Counted from the first letter of the stretch, positions 1 to 8,812 are shown. The stretch: 34,334 bases of DNA from an uncultured Lachnobacterium sp. (GCA_937889225.1 CALAST010000069.1:1-34334); one strand, 5' to 3'. Numbers and translations are program-made. Notes: a model not told the origin generated them from the sequence alone.

Positions 1-162
1 GGGATAAACGCTGAAGGCATCTAAGCGTGAAGCCCCCCTCAAGATGAGATATCCCTACTAATGTAGTAAGACCCCTTGAAGACGACAAGGTAGATAGGGC
101 AGAGGTGGAAGCATGGCAACATGTGCAGCTGACTGTCACTAATAGGTCGAGGGCTTGACCAA
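1..162 (+). rRNA. 23S ribosomal RNA, 3' end (partial)
   Basis: The window opens inside the last domain of a 23S rRNA gene. The stretch around 60-160 matches the well-conserved 3' portion that ends in the GGTCGAGGGCTTGACC segment, the equivalent of the E. coli 3' terminus. The 5' part lies outside the window. The exact 3' end is set by comparison with known 23S ends and may be off by a few bases. No 5S rRNA gene follows; a terminator comes 140 bases later. Confidence 0.95.
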
Positions 163-299
163 TAAGACTTGCTGAATGCGAGTAGTAGACGAAGTAAGAA
201 GCTTAGTCGTTTGATGGTTCGATGAACAGAGTGAATCGAACTTCCATAAGAACAAGTTTGGAAAGTATCTGTATGAAGTTTTGAAGGTATATAAAAAAT

Positions 300-325
300 G
301 ACGTAATAGTTATTGCGTCTTTTTC
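300..325 (+). terminator. Intrinsic terminator of the rRNA operon
   Basis: An 8-bp stem (GACGTAAT with ATTGCGTC, one G-U pair) closes a 4-base AGTT loop and is followed by five T, with an A-run just upstream. It lies about 140 bases after the 23S end. Bases 163-299 hold no 5S gene, only a hairpin (GTTCGAT 217-223 with ATCGAAC 235-241) and probable processing sequence. The 3' arm also carries the -35 box of the next promoter. Confidence 0.85.
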
Positions 326-341
326 AATTATCTGATATAAT
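313..341 (+). promoter_or_regulatory. Promoter for tRNA-Trp
   Basis: TTGCGT (313-318), a 17-base spacer and TATAAT (336-341) with an extended TG motif at 333-334. The predicted start is near 348, about 23 bases before the tRNA. The -35 box sits inside the 3' arm of the rRNA terminator, so the tRNA is probably transcribed as a separate unit. Confidence 0.7.
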
Positions 342-370
342 AATTACTGTGCTTAACATCACAGAAATAT

Positions 371-441
371 AGGGGTGTAGTTCATCGGTAGAATAAGAGT
401 CTCCAAAACTCCAGAGGTGGGTTCGATTCCTACCACCCCTG
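371..441 (+). tRNA. tRNA-Trp (CCA anticodon)
   Basis: A full cloverleaf can be drawn: acceptor stem AGGGGTG (371-377) with CACCCCT (434-440), D arm 380-394, anticodon loop CTCCAAA (401-407) with anticodon CCA at 403-405, T arm GTGGG/CCTAC around TTCGATT, and G discriminator at 441. The CCA tail is not encoded. The first pair of the anticodon stem (396 with 412) is an A-C mismatch; the remaining pairs are normal. Confidence 0.95.
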
Positions 442-443
442 TT

Positions 444-490
444 AAAAAGCTTAAAGCCTTGAGAAAATCAATGGTTTTAAGCTTTTTTGT
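444..490 (+). terminator. Terminator after tRNA-Trp
   Basis: A long hairpin directly after the tRNA: AAAAGCTTAAAGCC pairs with GGTTTTAAGCTTTT with one G-U pair, and the 3' arm runs into a T-rich tail. This makes the tRNA a single-gene unit. Confidence 0.85.
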
Positions 491-581
491 TATAAAAAAC
501 TGAGAATTTCTCATTAGTAAAGTCTGTTACTACTTATTTCTAAACAGTAACTAAAGTATTGTTATTTTAGTAGTAAGAGAA

Positions 582-610
582 TTGCCTATATTTTTGATTT
601 ATGCTATAAT
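582..610 (+). promoter_or_regulatory. Promoter for the HD-GYP gene
   Basis: TTGCCT (582-587), 17-base spacer, TATAAT (605-610) preceded by an extended TG at 602-603. It lies about 95 bases ahead of the ATG at 704. Bases 490-580 contain only small AT-rich dyads such as GAGAATTTCTC. Confidence 0.6.
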
Positions 611-703
611 CAATGCCATAATGAAATCTTGTGATTAAAAAATAAGATATTCAGTATGAGAGTTATTATACTATAAAAGAAGAACAATTTCGGGAGATTA
701 TGC

Positions 704-1714
704 ATGAGATATGTAAAACTACAGGATTTGAAACAGGATATGGTTTTAGTATATACTTTGTATGATAATAATGAAAAAGTATTATTAAAGTCAAATACCC
801 GCTTAATACCTGCATATATAGCTAGAATTCAACAAATGGATATGGATGGATTATATGTTTTTGAAAATGATGAAATTATAAATTGTAATCCTATTATTTC
901 TGAAAAAATGCGAATTAAAGCAATTAAAAGTTTAAAGCGTCTTAATATTGATGAATGCATTTTTGTTGCGAATTCTATTGTAGAAGAGATTAAAGAAAAT
1001 GAATCCATTATTATGGAAACAATGAATTTGAATTCCTATGATAACTATACATATACACACAGTGTAAATGTAGATATTTTATCTGTAATATTAGGTGTTG
1101 GGTATGGGCTTGCAGATGATGAATTGCGTAAACTTTCACAGGCAGCACTTTTACATGATATTGGTAAAACTTGTTTGCCAATTGAAATTTTAAATAAGCG
1201 AGGAAAATTAACACCGGAAGAATATGATGAGGTAAAGAATCATCCTAAATATGGATATAATCTTTTAAAGAATAATGAGGAAATTTCTTCTGTGACAAGA
1301 AATGCTATTTTGTCGCATCATGAGAATGAAGATGGAAGTGGATATCCAAGAAGGTTAGAGTCAGATAAAATTCATAAATTTGCCAAGATTGTTCATATTG
1401 CGGATGTTTATGATGCATTGACAACAAAAAGAGTTTATAAACCAGCAATGAATCCGGCTGATGCATTGGAATATTTGATGGCAAATACAGAAACAATGTT
1501 TGATAAGGAATTAGTGGAGATTTTTCTTCAGTATGTCGCTCCGTATCCGATTGGTGTAACGGTTGAGTTATCAGATGGGCAAAAAGCACTTGTTTTGAAG
1601 AATAATCGTGATATGCTAAGTCGTCCGGTTGTAAAAACGGAAAGTGGAGTGGAAATTAATTTATTAGAGTCTTTAGATATAACAATTGTGAAATTAATAA
1701 CAGGTATGGAATAG
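704..1714 (+). CDS. HD-GYP domain protein, probable cyclic di-GMP phosphodiesterase
   Basis: A 336-residue soluble protein. The second half is an HD-GYP domain: His119, HD at 151-152, His180, HH at 205-206, the DGSGYP signature at 210-215, and the conserved HIADVYDALT stretch at 231-240. This family hydrolyses cyclic di-GMP with a bound metal pair, and the metal-binding residues look intact. The first 100 residues lack a named sensory domain but resemble the short N-terminal region of other stand-alone HD-GYP proteins. There is no membrane segment or receiver domain. Start ATG 704 follows GGGAG at a normal distance. It lies 14 bases ahead of the carboxypeptidase gene and is probably cotranscribed with it. 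The substrate is inferred from the family only. Confidence 0.85.
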   Translation: MRYVKLQDLKQDMVLVYTLYDNNEKVLLKSNTRLIPAYIARIQQMDMDGLYVFENDEIINCNPIISEKMRIKAIKSLKRLNIDECIFVANSIVEEIKENESIIMETMNLNSYDNYTYTHSVNVDILSVILGVGYGLADDELRKLSQAALLHDIGKTCLPIEILNKRGKLTPEEYDEVKNHPKYGYNLLKNNEEISSVTRNAILSHHENEDGSGYPRRLESDKIHKFAKIVHIADVYDALTTKRVYKPAMNPADALEYLMANTETMFDKELVEIFLQYVAPYPIGVTVELSDGQKALVLKNNRDMLSRPVVKTESGVEINLLESLDITIVKLITGME

Positions 1715-1728
1715 GAAGGAAAAGAAAG

Positions 1729-3243
1729 ATGAGTGAATTATTTGAAAAATTGCAGCTTTATTTAGATAAATCTTATGCATATCGTACCGCTTTAGTAATG
1801 CTTAGTTTTGATAATAGTACAATTGCACCAAAGGAAGCTATTGAGTTTACATCAAAGGCGATTGGAATTTTATCAGGAGAAAGTTATGCAACTTTGATTA
1901 ATGAAGATGTAAAACAATTATTAGAAGCATTATCTAGCGAAGAAGAACAGGAAAAATTGAGTGTAAATGAAAAAGCAATTGTAAGGGATATGAAGAAGTC
2001 CTTCAAAGATTTGGAATTGATTCCGGCAGAGGAATATCAAGCATATCAAATGGTTCTTGCAAAAGCTGCTTCCGTATGGGAAGAAGCAAAAAATACCAAT
2101 AATTATGAATTGTTTGCACCTGTTTTGGAAGAAGTAATTGCGTATTGTAAAAAATTTGCCGGTTATAAGCAAAAGGAAGGTCAAAAGTTATATGATGTAC
2201 TTTTAGATGATTTTGAAGAAGGATTTACAATGGAAATTTTGGATGGATTTTTTGCAAAATTGCGTGAGGCATTGATTCCAATTGTGCATGAGATTAGAAA
2301 GAAACCGGATTTTATTTCAATTGATTGTCTTCGTAAGACATATGATATCGAAACGCAGAAGAAATTGAGCAAATTTATTGCAGAATATATTGGGTTTGAT
2401 TTTAATCGTGGTGTGATGGCAGAGAGTGAACATCCATTTACGACAAATCTGCATAACCATGATGTGCGAATTACAAATCACTATAAAGAAAATAAATTAG
2501 AAGATGCAATTTTTTCTGTTATTCATGAAGGTGGTCATGGGTTGTACGAGCTTGGTGTAAGTGATGCGATTACACTAAGCCCGATTGGTGGTGGTGCATC
2601 TATGGGTATGCATGAATCGCAATCACGTTTTTATGAAAATTGTTTGGGTAGAAGCTATGAGTTTTGGATCCCGATTTTTGATAAGCTAAAGGACTTTTTC
2701 CCGAAAGAATTAGAGGGTGTTTCAGTAGATGAATTTTATAAGGCAATCAATTATGCTGCTCCGAGTTTGATAAGAACGGAAGCTGATGAGCTTACGTATT
2801 CGTTTCATGTTATGATTCGTTATGAAATTGAAAAGATGATTTTTAATGGAGATGTGGAAGTGAAGGATTTGCCTGCGGTTTGGAATCAGAAGTATGAGGA
2901 ATATCTGGGGGTTACACCGCAAAATGATGCAGAGGGTATTTTGCAGGATATGCATTGGTCAGGCGGCATGTTTGGTTATTTCCCATCTTATGCATTGGGA
3001 AGTGCGATTGCGGCACAGTTATTCCATTATATGGAATCCGTAATGCCGATGAAAAAGTATATGGAAGAAGGAAATCTTGCTCCGATTCGGGAATTTTTAA
3101 GAGAACATATTCATCAGTATGGTGCGGCTAAGAAGACGCAGGAATTGTTGAAGGATACGACAGGGGAGAAATTTAATCCGGATTATTATATTGCGTATTT
3201 GACGGGGAAGTATTCGAAACTGTATGCGTTGGAAATGGCATAA
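1729..3243 (+). CDS. Metallocarboxypeptidase, peptidase family M32
   Basis: A 504-residue cytoplasmic enzyme of the Taq carboxypeptidase type, which removes C-terminal residues from peptides. The zinc site HEGGH is at 266-270 and the HESQSR motif that supplies the third zinc ligand is at 295-300. The conserved HPFTTN...DVRIT segment (235-249) and RTEADELTY further on are also family signatures. Length is normal for M32 (about 500). Start ATG 1729 follows AGGAAGG, 14 bases after the HD-GYP stop. A terminator follows at 3269, so the two genes probably form one unit. Role in peptide turnover is inferred. Confidence 0.93.
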   Translation: MSELFEKLQLYLDKSYAYRTALVMLSFDNSTIAPKEAIEFTSKAIGILSGESYATLINEDVKQLLEALSSEEEQEKLSVNEKAIVRDMKKSFKDLELIPAEEYQAYQMVLAKAASVWEEAKNTNNYELFAPVLEEVIAYCKKFAGYKQKEGQKLYDVLLDDFEEGFTMEILDGFFAKLREALIPIVHEIRKKPDFISIDCLRKTYDIETQKKLSKFIAEYIGFDFNRGVMAESEHPFTTNLHNHDVRITNHYKENKLEDAIFSVIHEGGHGLYELGVSDAITLSPIGGGASMGMHESQSRFYENCLGRSYEFWIPIFDKLKDFFPKELEGVSVDEFYKAINYAAPSLIRTEADELTYSFHVMIRYEIEKMIFNGDVEVKDLPAVWNQKYEEYLGVTPQNDAEGILQDMHWSGGMFGYFPSYALGSAIAAQLFHYMESVMPMKKYMEEGNLAPIREFLREHIHQYGAAKKTQELLKDTTGEKFNPDYYIAYLTGKYSKLYALEMA

Positions 3244-3268
3244 GAATAAAACAAAATAAGAAAAATGG

Positions 3269-3309
3269 AAGCGGTTATATTTATGAATAATAGATGTGAC
3301 CGCTTTTTT
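3269..3309 (+). terminator. Terminator after the M32 carboxypeptidase
   Basis: AAGCGGT (3269-3275) pairs with ACCGCTT (3299-3305), with weak AT pairing in the 23-base loop, followed by a T-run. Confidence 0.75.
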
Positions 3310-3372
3310 CGTAGATGTAGAGATAGAGAAGTAATCTATTTAAAATATCTGTAGTATGTGTGGAGGTTTCAT

Positions 3373-5736
3373 ATGGGGGTAGGAAGAGTAAAAAATAATA
3401 AATTGCATATATCCGTTCGCAATCTTGTGGAATTTATTTTTCGGGAAGGAGATATTGATAATCGGGGCGGAAAATTGACGAATGCAGATGCGATGATGGA
3501 AGGAAGCAGAATTCATCGGAAAATTCAGCAGGGAAAAGGGGCAAATTATAAAGCCGAAGTGCCTTTAAAATATGTAGTAAATGAGAAGTTGTATGAGCTT
3601 ACCATAGAGGGAAGGGCAGATGGGATTTTTAAAGATGAAGAAGGATTGGTTTGGATTGATGAAATTAAGGGTGTTTATAAAAAAGTAGAGCTGATGGAAG
3701 AAGCGATTTTTGTGCATCAGGCACAGGCAATGTGTTATGCGTATATCTTTGCGATGCAAAATGAGTTGGACTCTATTGGAGTGCAGATGACGTATGTAAA
3801 TTTGGATACGGAGGAAAAGAAATATTTTCATTTAAGATATGAATTTTTAGAAATAGAGAAGTGGTTTCTTGAGTTGCTTATACAGTATAAGCGTTGGGCG
3901 GATTTTCAGTTTGCGTGGAGAGAAAAGCGACAAGTGTCGATAAAACAGTTAGAATTTCCTTATTTGTATAGGGAAGGGCAAAAACAGTTGGTTTCGGATG
4001 TGTATCGAACAATTTATCGTGAGAAAAATTTATTTATTCAAGCACCTACGGGAGTCGGGAAGACAATTTCTACTATTTTTCCGGCAGTTAAGGCGGTAGG
4101 GGAGAAACTTGGAGACCGTATTTTTTACTTGACGGCAAAAACAATTACGGCATCTGTGGCGAAAGAAACGTTTTTATTATTAAGAGAGCATGGGTATCAG
4201 GCAAAAGTGATTCAGCTTACAGCAAAAGAAAAGTTATGTATGTGTGAAGAAATGGAGTGTAATCCTATTAATTGTCCTTATGCAAAGGGACATTATGACA
4301 GGGTAAATGATGCTGTTTTTGATTTATTACAAAGGTCTGATTTATTTACGAGGGAAGAGATTTTAGAGCAGGCAAAGCAGTATATGGTGTGTCCGTTTGA
4401 AATGAGTTTGGATGTGGCCAGTTGGGCGGATAATATTGTATGTGATTATAATTATGTGTTTGACCCAAATGTGTATTTGAAACGATTTTTTTCGGAAGAG
4501 GTAAAGGGGGATTATATTTTTTTGGTGGATGAAGCTCATAATTTGGTGGAGCGAAGTCGAAAGATGTATAGTGCAAGTCTTTATAAAGAAGATTTTCTTT
4601 TGATAAAGGGAATTATGAAGCAACATAATAAGTCAATAGAAAAACTTTTAGATAAGTGCAATAAAATTCTGTTGGAGTATAAGCGGTCATGTGAGAAATA
4701 TACGCTACATGATAATATTGGGAATTTTATTTTTCCATTGATGCGTTTGGCTTCGGAGTTGGATGAATTTTTGCAGAAGCCATATGAGTTTTCTGGTAGA
4801 AAAGATGTATTGGAATTTTATTTTCAGGTGCGTAATTTTTTGAATATATATGATTTGGTGGATGAGCATTATGAAGTGTATTCGGAGATTGTGGAAGATG
4901 GAAGGTTTATGTTAAAGCTGTTTTGCGTGGACCCGTCAGAAAACTTGCAGAAGTGTTTGGATAAGGCAAACTCTACTATCTTTTTTTCCGCAACGCTGCT
5001 TCCGATACAGTATTATAAAAAGCTGCTTAGTACAGAGAAAGAGAATTATGCAATTTATGCACAGAGTACATTTCGAGAGGAACAGAGGCTGCTTTTGTTT
5101 GCAAATGATGTGAGTGCGAAATATACAAGGCGTACGGAAAAAGAATTTGAACGGATTGCGTTGTATATACAGAAAGCAATACGGTGTAAGAAGGGAAATT
5201 ATATTGCTTTTTTTCCATCTTATAAATTTGCACAGGATGTTTATGAAATTTTTTGTTCTTTGAATAATGAAAATATAGAGTGTGTGATGCAAAAGAATGC
5301 AATGAAAGAGGAAGAAAGAGAGTCTTTTTTGATGCAGTTTGAAAAAGAACATGAAACGTCTTTTGTGGCATTTTGTGTGATGGGTGGTTTGTTTAGTGAA
5401 GGAATTGATTTGAAAAATGATAGGTTGATTGGAGCGATTGTGGTAGGAACTGGGCTTCCTCAGATAAGCAATGAGCAGGAAATTTTGCGGAATTACTATG
5501 ATAAAGAGAGTGGGAATGGATTTGAGTATGCATTTCGTTATCCGGGGATGAATAAGGTATTGCAGGCAGCAGGGCGTGTGATTCGAACTTCTGAGGACAA
5601 AGGAATCATTCTTTTGTTGGATGAGCGTTTTTTGCAATCGGAGTATGCTACATTATATCCAAGGGAATGGCAAAAGAAAACGGTGTGTAATTTGCAGAAT
5701 GTGGAGAAATATATAAGAGAATTTTGGGAAGCGTAA
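3373..5736 (+). CDS. DinG/XPD-like DNA helicase with N-terminal PD-(D/E)XK nuclease-like domain
   Basis: A 787-residue protein. Residues about 45-155 look like a PD-(D/E)XK nuclease: a RADG aspartate (83) and a DEIK strand (E97, K99). The rest is a superfamily 2 helicase of the Rad3/XPD/DinG group: Walker A APTGVGKT (224-231), DEAH (387-390), and four cysteines expected to hold a 4Fe-4S cluster (near 289-291, 296, 301 and 341). Late motifs include FSATLLP and GRVIR near the C-terminus. Such enzymes unwind DNA 5' to 3' in repair. A GTG at 3358 is in frame, but ATG 3373 sits 6 bases after TGGAGG and is the better start. It stands alone between two terminators. Nuclease activity is inferred from the motif. 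Confidence 0.88.
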   Translation: MGVGRVKNNKLHISVRNLVEFIFREGDIDNRGGKLTNADAMMEGSRIHRKIQQGKGANYKAEVPLKYVVNEKLYELTIEGRADGIFKDEEGLVWIDEIKGVYKKVELMEEAIFVHQAQAMCYAYIFAMQNELDSIGVQMTYVNLDTEEKKYFHLRYEFLEIEKWFLELLIQYKRWADFQFAWREKRQVSIKQLEFPYLYREGQKQLVSDVYRTIYREKNLFIQAPTGVGKTISTIFPAVKAVGEKLGDRIFYLTAKTITASVAKETFLLLREHGYQAKVIQLTAKEKLCMCEEMECNPINCPYAKGHYDRVNDAVFDLLQRSDLFTREEILEQAKQYMVCPFEMSLDVASWADNIVCDYNYVFDPNVYLKRFFSEEVKGDYIFLVDEAHNLVERSRKMYSASLYKEDFLLIKGIMKQHNKSIEKLLDKCNKILLEYKRSCEKYTLHDNIGNFIFPLMRLASELDEFLQKPYEFSGRKDVLEFYFQVRNFLNIYDLVDEHYEVYSEIVEDGRFMLKLFCVDPSENLQKCLDKANSTIFFSATLLPIQYYKKLLSTEKENYAIYAQSTFREEQRLLLFANDVSAKYTRRTEKEFERIALYIQKAIRCKKGNYIAFFPSYKFAQDVYEIFCSLNNENIECVMQKNAMKEEERESFLMQFEKEHETSFVAFCVMGGLFSEGIDLKNDRLIGAIVVGTGLPQISNEQEILRNYYDKESGNGFEYAFRYPGMNKVLQAAGRVIRTSEDKGIILLLDERFLQSEYATLYPREWQKKTVCNLQNVEKYIREFWEA

Positions 5737-5811
5737 GCATTGTAAAGCATTGCAAAACATAGTAAAACAAAGTAGATGTAAAAATAAAAACGTGTTAAAT
5801 TATAATTGGAA

Positions 5812-5860
5812 AAAGAGTAGAGATGGTTATCCGATGGGATGATTCGTCTCTATTCTTTTT
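5812..5860 (+). terminator. Terminator after the helicase gene
   Basis: A 14-bp stem with two G-U pairs, AAAGAGTAGAGATG (5812-5825) with CGTCTCTATTCTTT (5845-5858), followed by a T-rich tail. An in-frame upstream extension of the next small gene would run through this hairpin, which argues against the extension. Confidence 0.8.
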
Positions 5861-5891
5861 TACTTTTAATTTGTTGGAAAGGGGTGATGAA

Positions 5892-6080
5892 ATGGAACTG
5901 AAAGATGTAATTACTACGATTATTATTATTGCAATGGTTGTTGTCATTGGAATCTTAATGATTAATATGTCAGAGCTTTGGATGCAGGAAAATGGCATTA
6001 TTCAGGGATTTTTAGAAGATATCTTTGATTTAGTGGTTGAGAAAGTGACAGAAATGATGGAATTTAAAGGAACTGTTTAG
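5892..6080 (+). CDS. Small single-pass membrane protein at the head of the Tad-like cluster
   Basis: A 62-residue protein: MELK start, a strongly hydrophobic helix at about 8-27, then an amphipathic acidic tail. Start ATG 5892 follows AAAGGGGTGATGAA. A longer in-frame reading from 5823 crosses the terminator and has no ribosome binding site. Size and layout would suit a Flp-type pilin or a small inner membrane partner, but there is no clear prepilin cleavage site, so function stays open. It shares the MELK start with the 50-residue protein at 9316. It lies 180 bases ahead of the ATPase gene. Confidence 0.6.
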   Translation: MELKDVITTIIIIAMVVVIGILMINMSELWMQENGIIQGFLEDIFDLVVEKVTEMMEFKGTV

Positions 6081-6125
6081 TCATCATTTAGAGGCATATG
6101 TTTCATTAGGTGAAACAGAGTTCAG

Positions 6126-6211
6126 ACGGTGGTTTCTGTTTTAGATATAAAATAGAACAGTTGGAATGAAGATTCCTCTAAGATGTGAAATTATGTGCAG
6201 AAACCATCCGT
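6126..6211 (+). promoter_or_regulatory. Long inverted repeat in the leader of the ATPase gene
   Basis: ACGGTGGTTTCTG (6126-6138) pairs with CAGAAACCATCCGT (6198-6211) over 13 bp with one bulged base, enclosing 59 bases. An alternative smaller hairpin, CTGTTTTA with TAGAACAG (6136-6160), would compete with it. It matches no riboswitch I know. It could be an RNA switch, a processing site or an operator; this is inference. Confidence 0.4.
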
Positions 6212-6260
6212 TATGGATAAATGTAATAAAATGGATTTTTAGATATAAAGGAGATGAAAA

Positions 6261-7319
6261 ATGCAGGAATGGAAAATATCAGAGCAATCAGGTGAGAAAT
6301 CCTTTCGAGCACTTTGGAAATATGTATCCGATGATGAGATAACAGATATTGAGTTTGATTCAGGGAAATTGTGGATAAAGCGAGTAAACCGAATAAGAGA
6401 GCAGATATTTGATGATGAAGTAACATCCGAGTTTATGGAAAATTTTGCGGATAGACTTGGCAGCAGCTCAGGGAAAAATTTTAATCCGGTACATGCATTT
6501 CTTTGTTCGGATACTGCTACATTACGTATCACGTGTGTACACCCGAATGTATCAATTTCCGGAATTAGTGTTTGTATCAGAAAATCAATGCCTATATTAC
6601 GTTTTGATAGGAAAAGTGCAATAGAAGATGGATATTGCCAAAAAGAAACAATGTGTCTTTTGATAAATTGTGTGCTTGCCCGATTAAATATTACATATGG
6701 AGGGGAGCCGGGGAAAGGAAAAACAGAATGTGGCAAGTTTTTTTCAGGATTTATTCCGGATTACTTAAAGGTTATTACAATTGAGGATGTTCCAGAATGG
6801 CATTTTTCCAAACTTTATCCCCGAAAGTCGGCAATTGAACTTAAGACAAATGGCAGAGATTATACAGAAATTTTATCTACGGTACTTCGGTTGAATCCGG
6901 CATGGCTCTTTTTTGCTGAAAGTAGGTCTAGGGAAGTGAAATATTTATTAGAAGCATGGTCAAATGGAATTCCTACGATGACAACGCTTCATATAGAGGA
7001 TGTAAGGGATATTCCAGACCGAATTTTGAATATGTTAGATAATCAACAAAGCTCACAGAGGGTTATAAATCAAATTTATAACAATGCAGGAGTAGGAGTT
7101 CTTTTACAGGAAGTAGAGGTTGGTGGTGGTAAAACAAAACATAGGATTGGGCAAGTGGGATTTTATTATAGGGAAAACGGTGAAAACCATAGGGCAATTG
7201 TTGTTGAAGAGGGGATATTATACCCGGAACGAATCCCGAATTATATACGAGACAAGATTGAAAAAAGGATAAAAAGAGATTTATTTTCTGTATGTAAGGA
7301 GGATGAAGGAGATTGGTAA
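6261..7319 (+). CDS. VirB11/TadA (CpaF)-type secretion ATPase
   Basis: A 352-residue P-loop ATPase of the type II/IV secretion family, which powers pilus assembly or protein export from the cytoplasmic face of the membrane. N-terminal residues about 25-45 match the VirB11-type ITDI...LWI strand pair. Walker A is GEPGKGKT (148-155), the Asp box TIEDVPEW is at 173-180, the Walker B region ends in AES with Glu220, and the His box TLHIEDVRDIPDRI carries His244. The usual GEVRGGEA after Walker B is changed to AESRSREV. The length is nearer VirB11 (about 340) than full TadA (450 or more). Start ATG follows AAAGGAGATG. It overlaps the next gene by 7 bases, which indicates tight coupling. Confidence 0.9.
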   Translation: MQEWKISEQSGEKSFRALWKYVSDDEITDIEFDSGKLWIKRVNRIREQIFDDEVTSEFMENFADRLGSSSGKNFNPVHAFLCSDTATLRITCVHPNVSISGISVCIRKSMPILRFDRKSAIEDGYCQKETMCLLINCVLARLNITYGGEPGKGKTECGKFFSGFIPDYLKVITIEDVPEWHFSKLYPRKSAIELKTNGRDYTEILSTVLRLNPAWLFFAESRSREVKYLLEAWSNGIPTMTTLHIEDVRDIPDRILNMLDNQQSSQRVINQIYNNAGVGVLLQEVEVGGGKTKHRIGQVGFYYRENGENHRAIVVEEGILYPERIPNYIRDKIEKRIKRDLFSVCKEDEGDW

Positions 7320-8812
7320 AACAAAGAAAAAAGCAGACATTTTTTTATAATCCCATGCGGATGACCAAGGCACTACGGGAGATGGGAGAAGAATATGAGA
7401 AGAAAGAAGCTATCTTGTATTATGGGGCTGTTTTTTTGTTAGCAATGATAGGCTGTTTTTTCTTTGAGTTAGAAGTAAAATACATGTTTATTGTTATAAT
7501 AGCGTATTTGGTGTTTGTGCCGCAAATTTTTTATAATCAGCGAAAACGTACGTTTGAGATACGACGGTTTCATGATGTAAATGCCTATATGAGTCAGATG
7601 GCACAGTCTTTTACTCGTACAGGTAATGTCCTTCATTCCTTGCAGGAAACAGGAAATACATTCCCGGAAGGAAAAATGCAGGATGTAATGATAAAGGCAA
7701 TCGATTGTATGGAAAATGGTTTTTATGATGTAAGGGAAGCACAAAAAGAAGCCTATAAGCATATTGAAAATTATTGTGGATGTGAAAAATTGCTGAATCT
7801 GCATAATTTTTTATTTACGGCAGAAAGTCGTGGTGGTGAGTGTGCGACAGAATTTGGAATTTTAGAAAAAATACGGAATGTATGGGAAAAGGCGATGTGG
7901 GATTATCATAAAAAGTTGCTGTTTGATAGGAATTTAGGTGTTTTATTGTATGCAATGCTGCTTGGAGTATGTGTGTTTATTATTAAATCTTTTCCGGAGA
8001 ATTTATCAATTATTGAACTTTGGGGAGTTCAGGTAGTAAATGCGATTATGTTGATTTTATTAATTACGTTTTTTGTATTGCTTGATATGCGGCTGAATAC
8101 AAGTCTGTTAAAAGAACCAAATATTATGTCAAAGGAAAAAGCAGATTTATATTATGGCTATATAAAAGGATATGATGAAAAGAAAGAACGCAGAAAATAT
8201 ATAATTTTTCCCATTTTAATGGGAATATTAGTGGTTTTATGGTATTTGACGGATTCAACATCTTCGGTATTGGCGGTTGGGATAGTTTTATTTGTGATTA
8301 CATTAAATATGCATAAGATTATTTTCAAGGCAACCGTTTGGAATGTGAAAAAAGAATTGGAAAAAGCTTTCCCAAAATGGTTGTTTGATATCATGCTGCT
8401 CATTCAGCATAACAGCATAGAAAACGCAATATTTCAATCAATTGAAAAGGCACCTCCTATATTGCATTCGGAATTGATAAGAATTTGCGATATCCTTGTT
8501 TTTGAGCCGAAATGTGCAGATGCGTATATCTCATTTTTGGCGGATTTTAATATTGCAGGTGTAGAAACAGCGATGAGAAAATTATATTCCTTATCTGTTG
8601 GAACAGGTGGAGATGCAGAGGTAATGAAGGTAATTATTGAGACAAATTTGACTTTTTTAGCAAAAGCAGAAGAAAAAAGCATTGCAAATAAAGGTGACAT
8701 GTCAGCATTGGTGAATTTTATTCCTATGATAATTGTATCATTAGGAATGATGGCTTATTGTGCTGCACTTATTTTTGTTTCTCTTTCTCGTATATGGGCT
8801 ATGTTTTCTTAG
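7313..8812 (+). CDS. Double T2SSF membrane protein (TadB-TadC-like platform)
   Basis: A 499-residue polytopic protein. Membrane segments are visible near 36-51, 56-74, 207-224, 236-258, 296-312, 317-336 and 465-489. The pattern (two helices, a helical cytoplasmic block, two helices, two helices, another helical block, one helix) looks like two GspF/TadB-type units in one chain, at about 80-205 and 340-465. TadB and TadC are normally separate proteins of about 300 residues. It would be the inner membrane platform for the ATPase. The start is TTG 7313, overlapping the ATPase stop; AAGGAGG at 7296-7302 gives a 10-base spacing. The fusion reading is an inference from topology. Confidence 0.8.
   Translation: MVKQRKKQTFFYNPMRMTKALREMGEEYEKKEAILYYGAVFLLAMIGCFFFELEVKYMFIVIIAYLVFVPQIFYNQRKRTFEIRRFHDVNAYMSQMAQSFTRTGNVLHSLQETGNTFPEGKMQDVMIKAIDCMENGFYDVREAQKEAYKHIENYCGCEKLLNLHNFLFTAESRGGECATEFGILEKIRNVWEKAMWDYHKKLLFDRNLGVLLYAMLLGVCVFIIKSFPENLSIIELWGVQVVNAIMLILLITFFVLLDMRLNTSLLKEPNIMSKEKADLYYGYIKGYDEKKERRKYIIFPILMGILVVLWYLTDSTSSVLAVGIVLFVITLNMHKIIFKATVWNVKKELEKAFPKWLFDIMLLIQHNSIENAIFQSIEKAPPILHSELIRICDILVFEPKCADAYISFLADFNIAGVETAMRKLYSLSVGTGGDAEVMKVIIETNLTFLAKAEEKSIANKGDMSALVNFIPMIIVSLGMMAYCAALIFVSLSRIWAMFS

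Noticed and set aside
4936..5637. Minus-strand open frame of 233 codons opposite the helicase gene
   Set aside because: It lies wholly inside a well-supported gene on the other strand, has no ribosome binding site, and its composition (many His, Phe, Leu, Cys) is that of a mirror frame.
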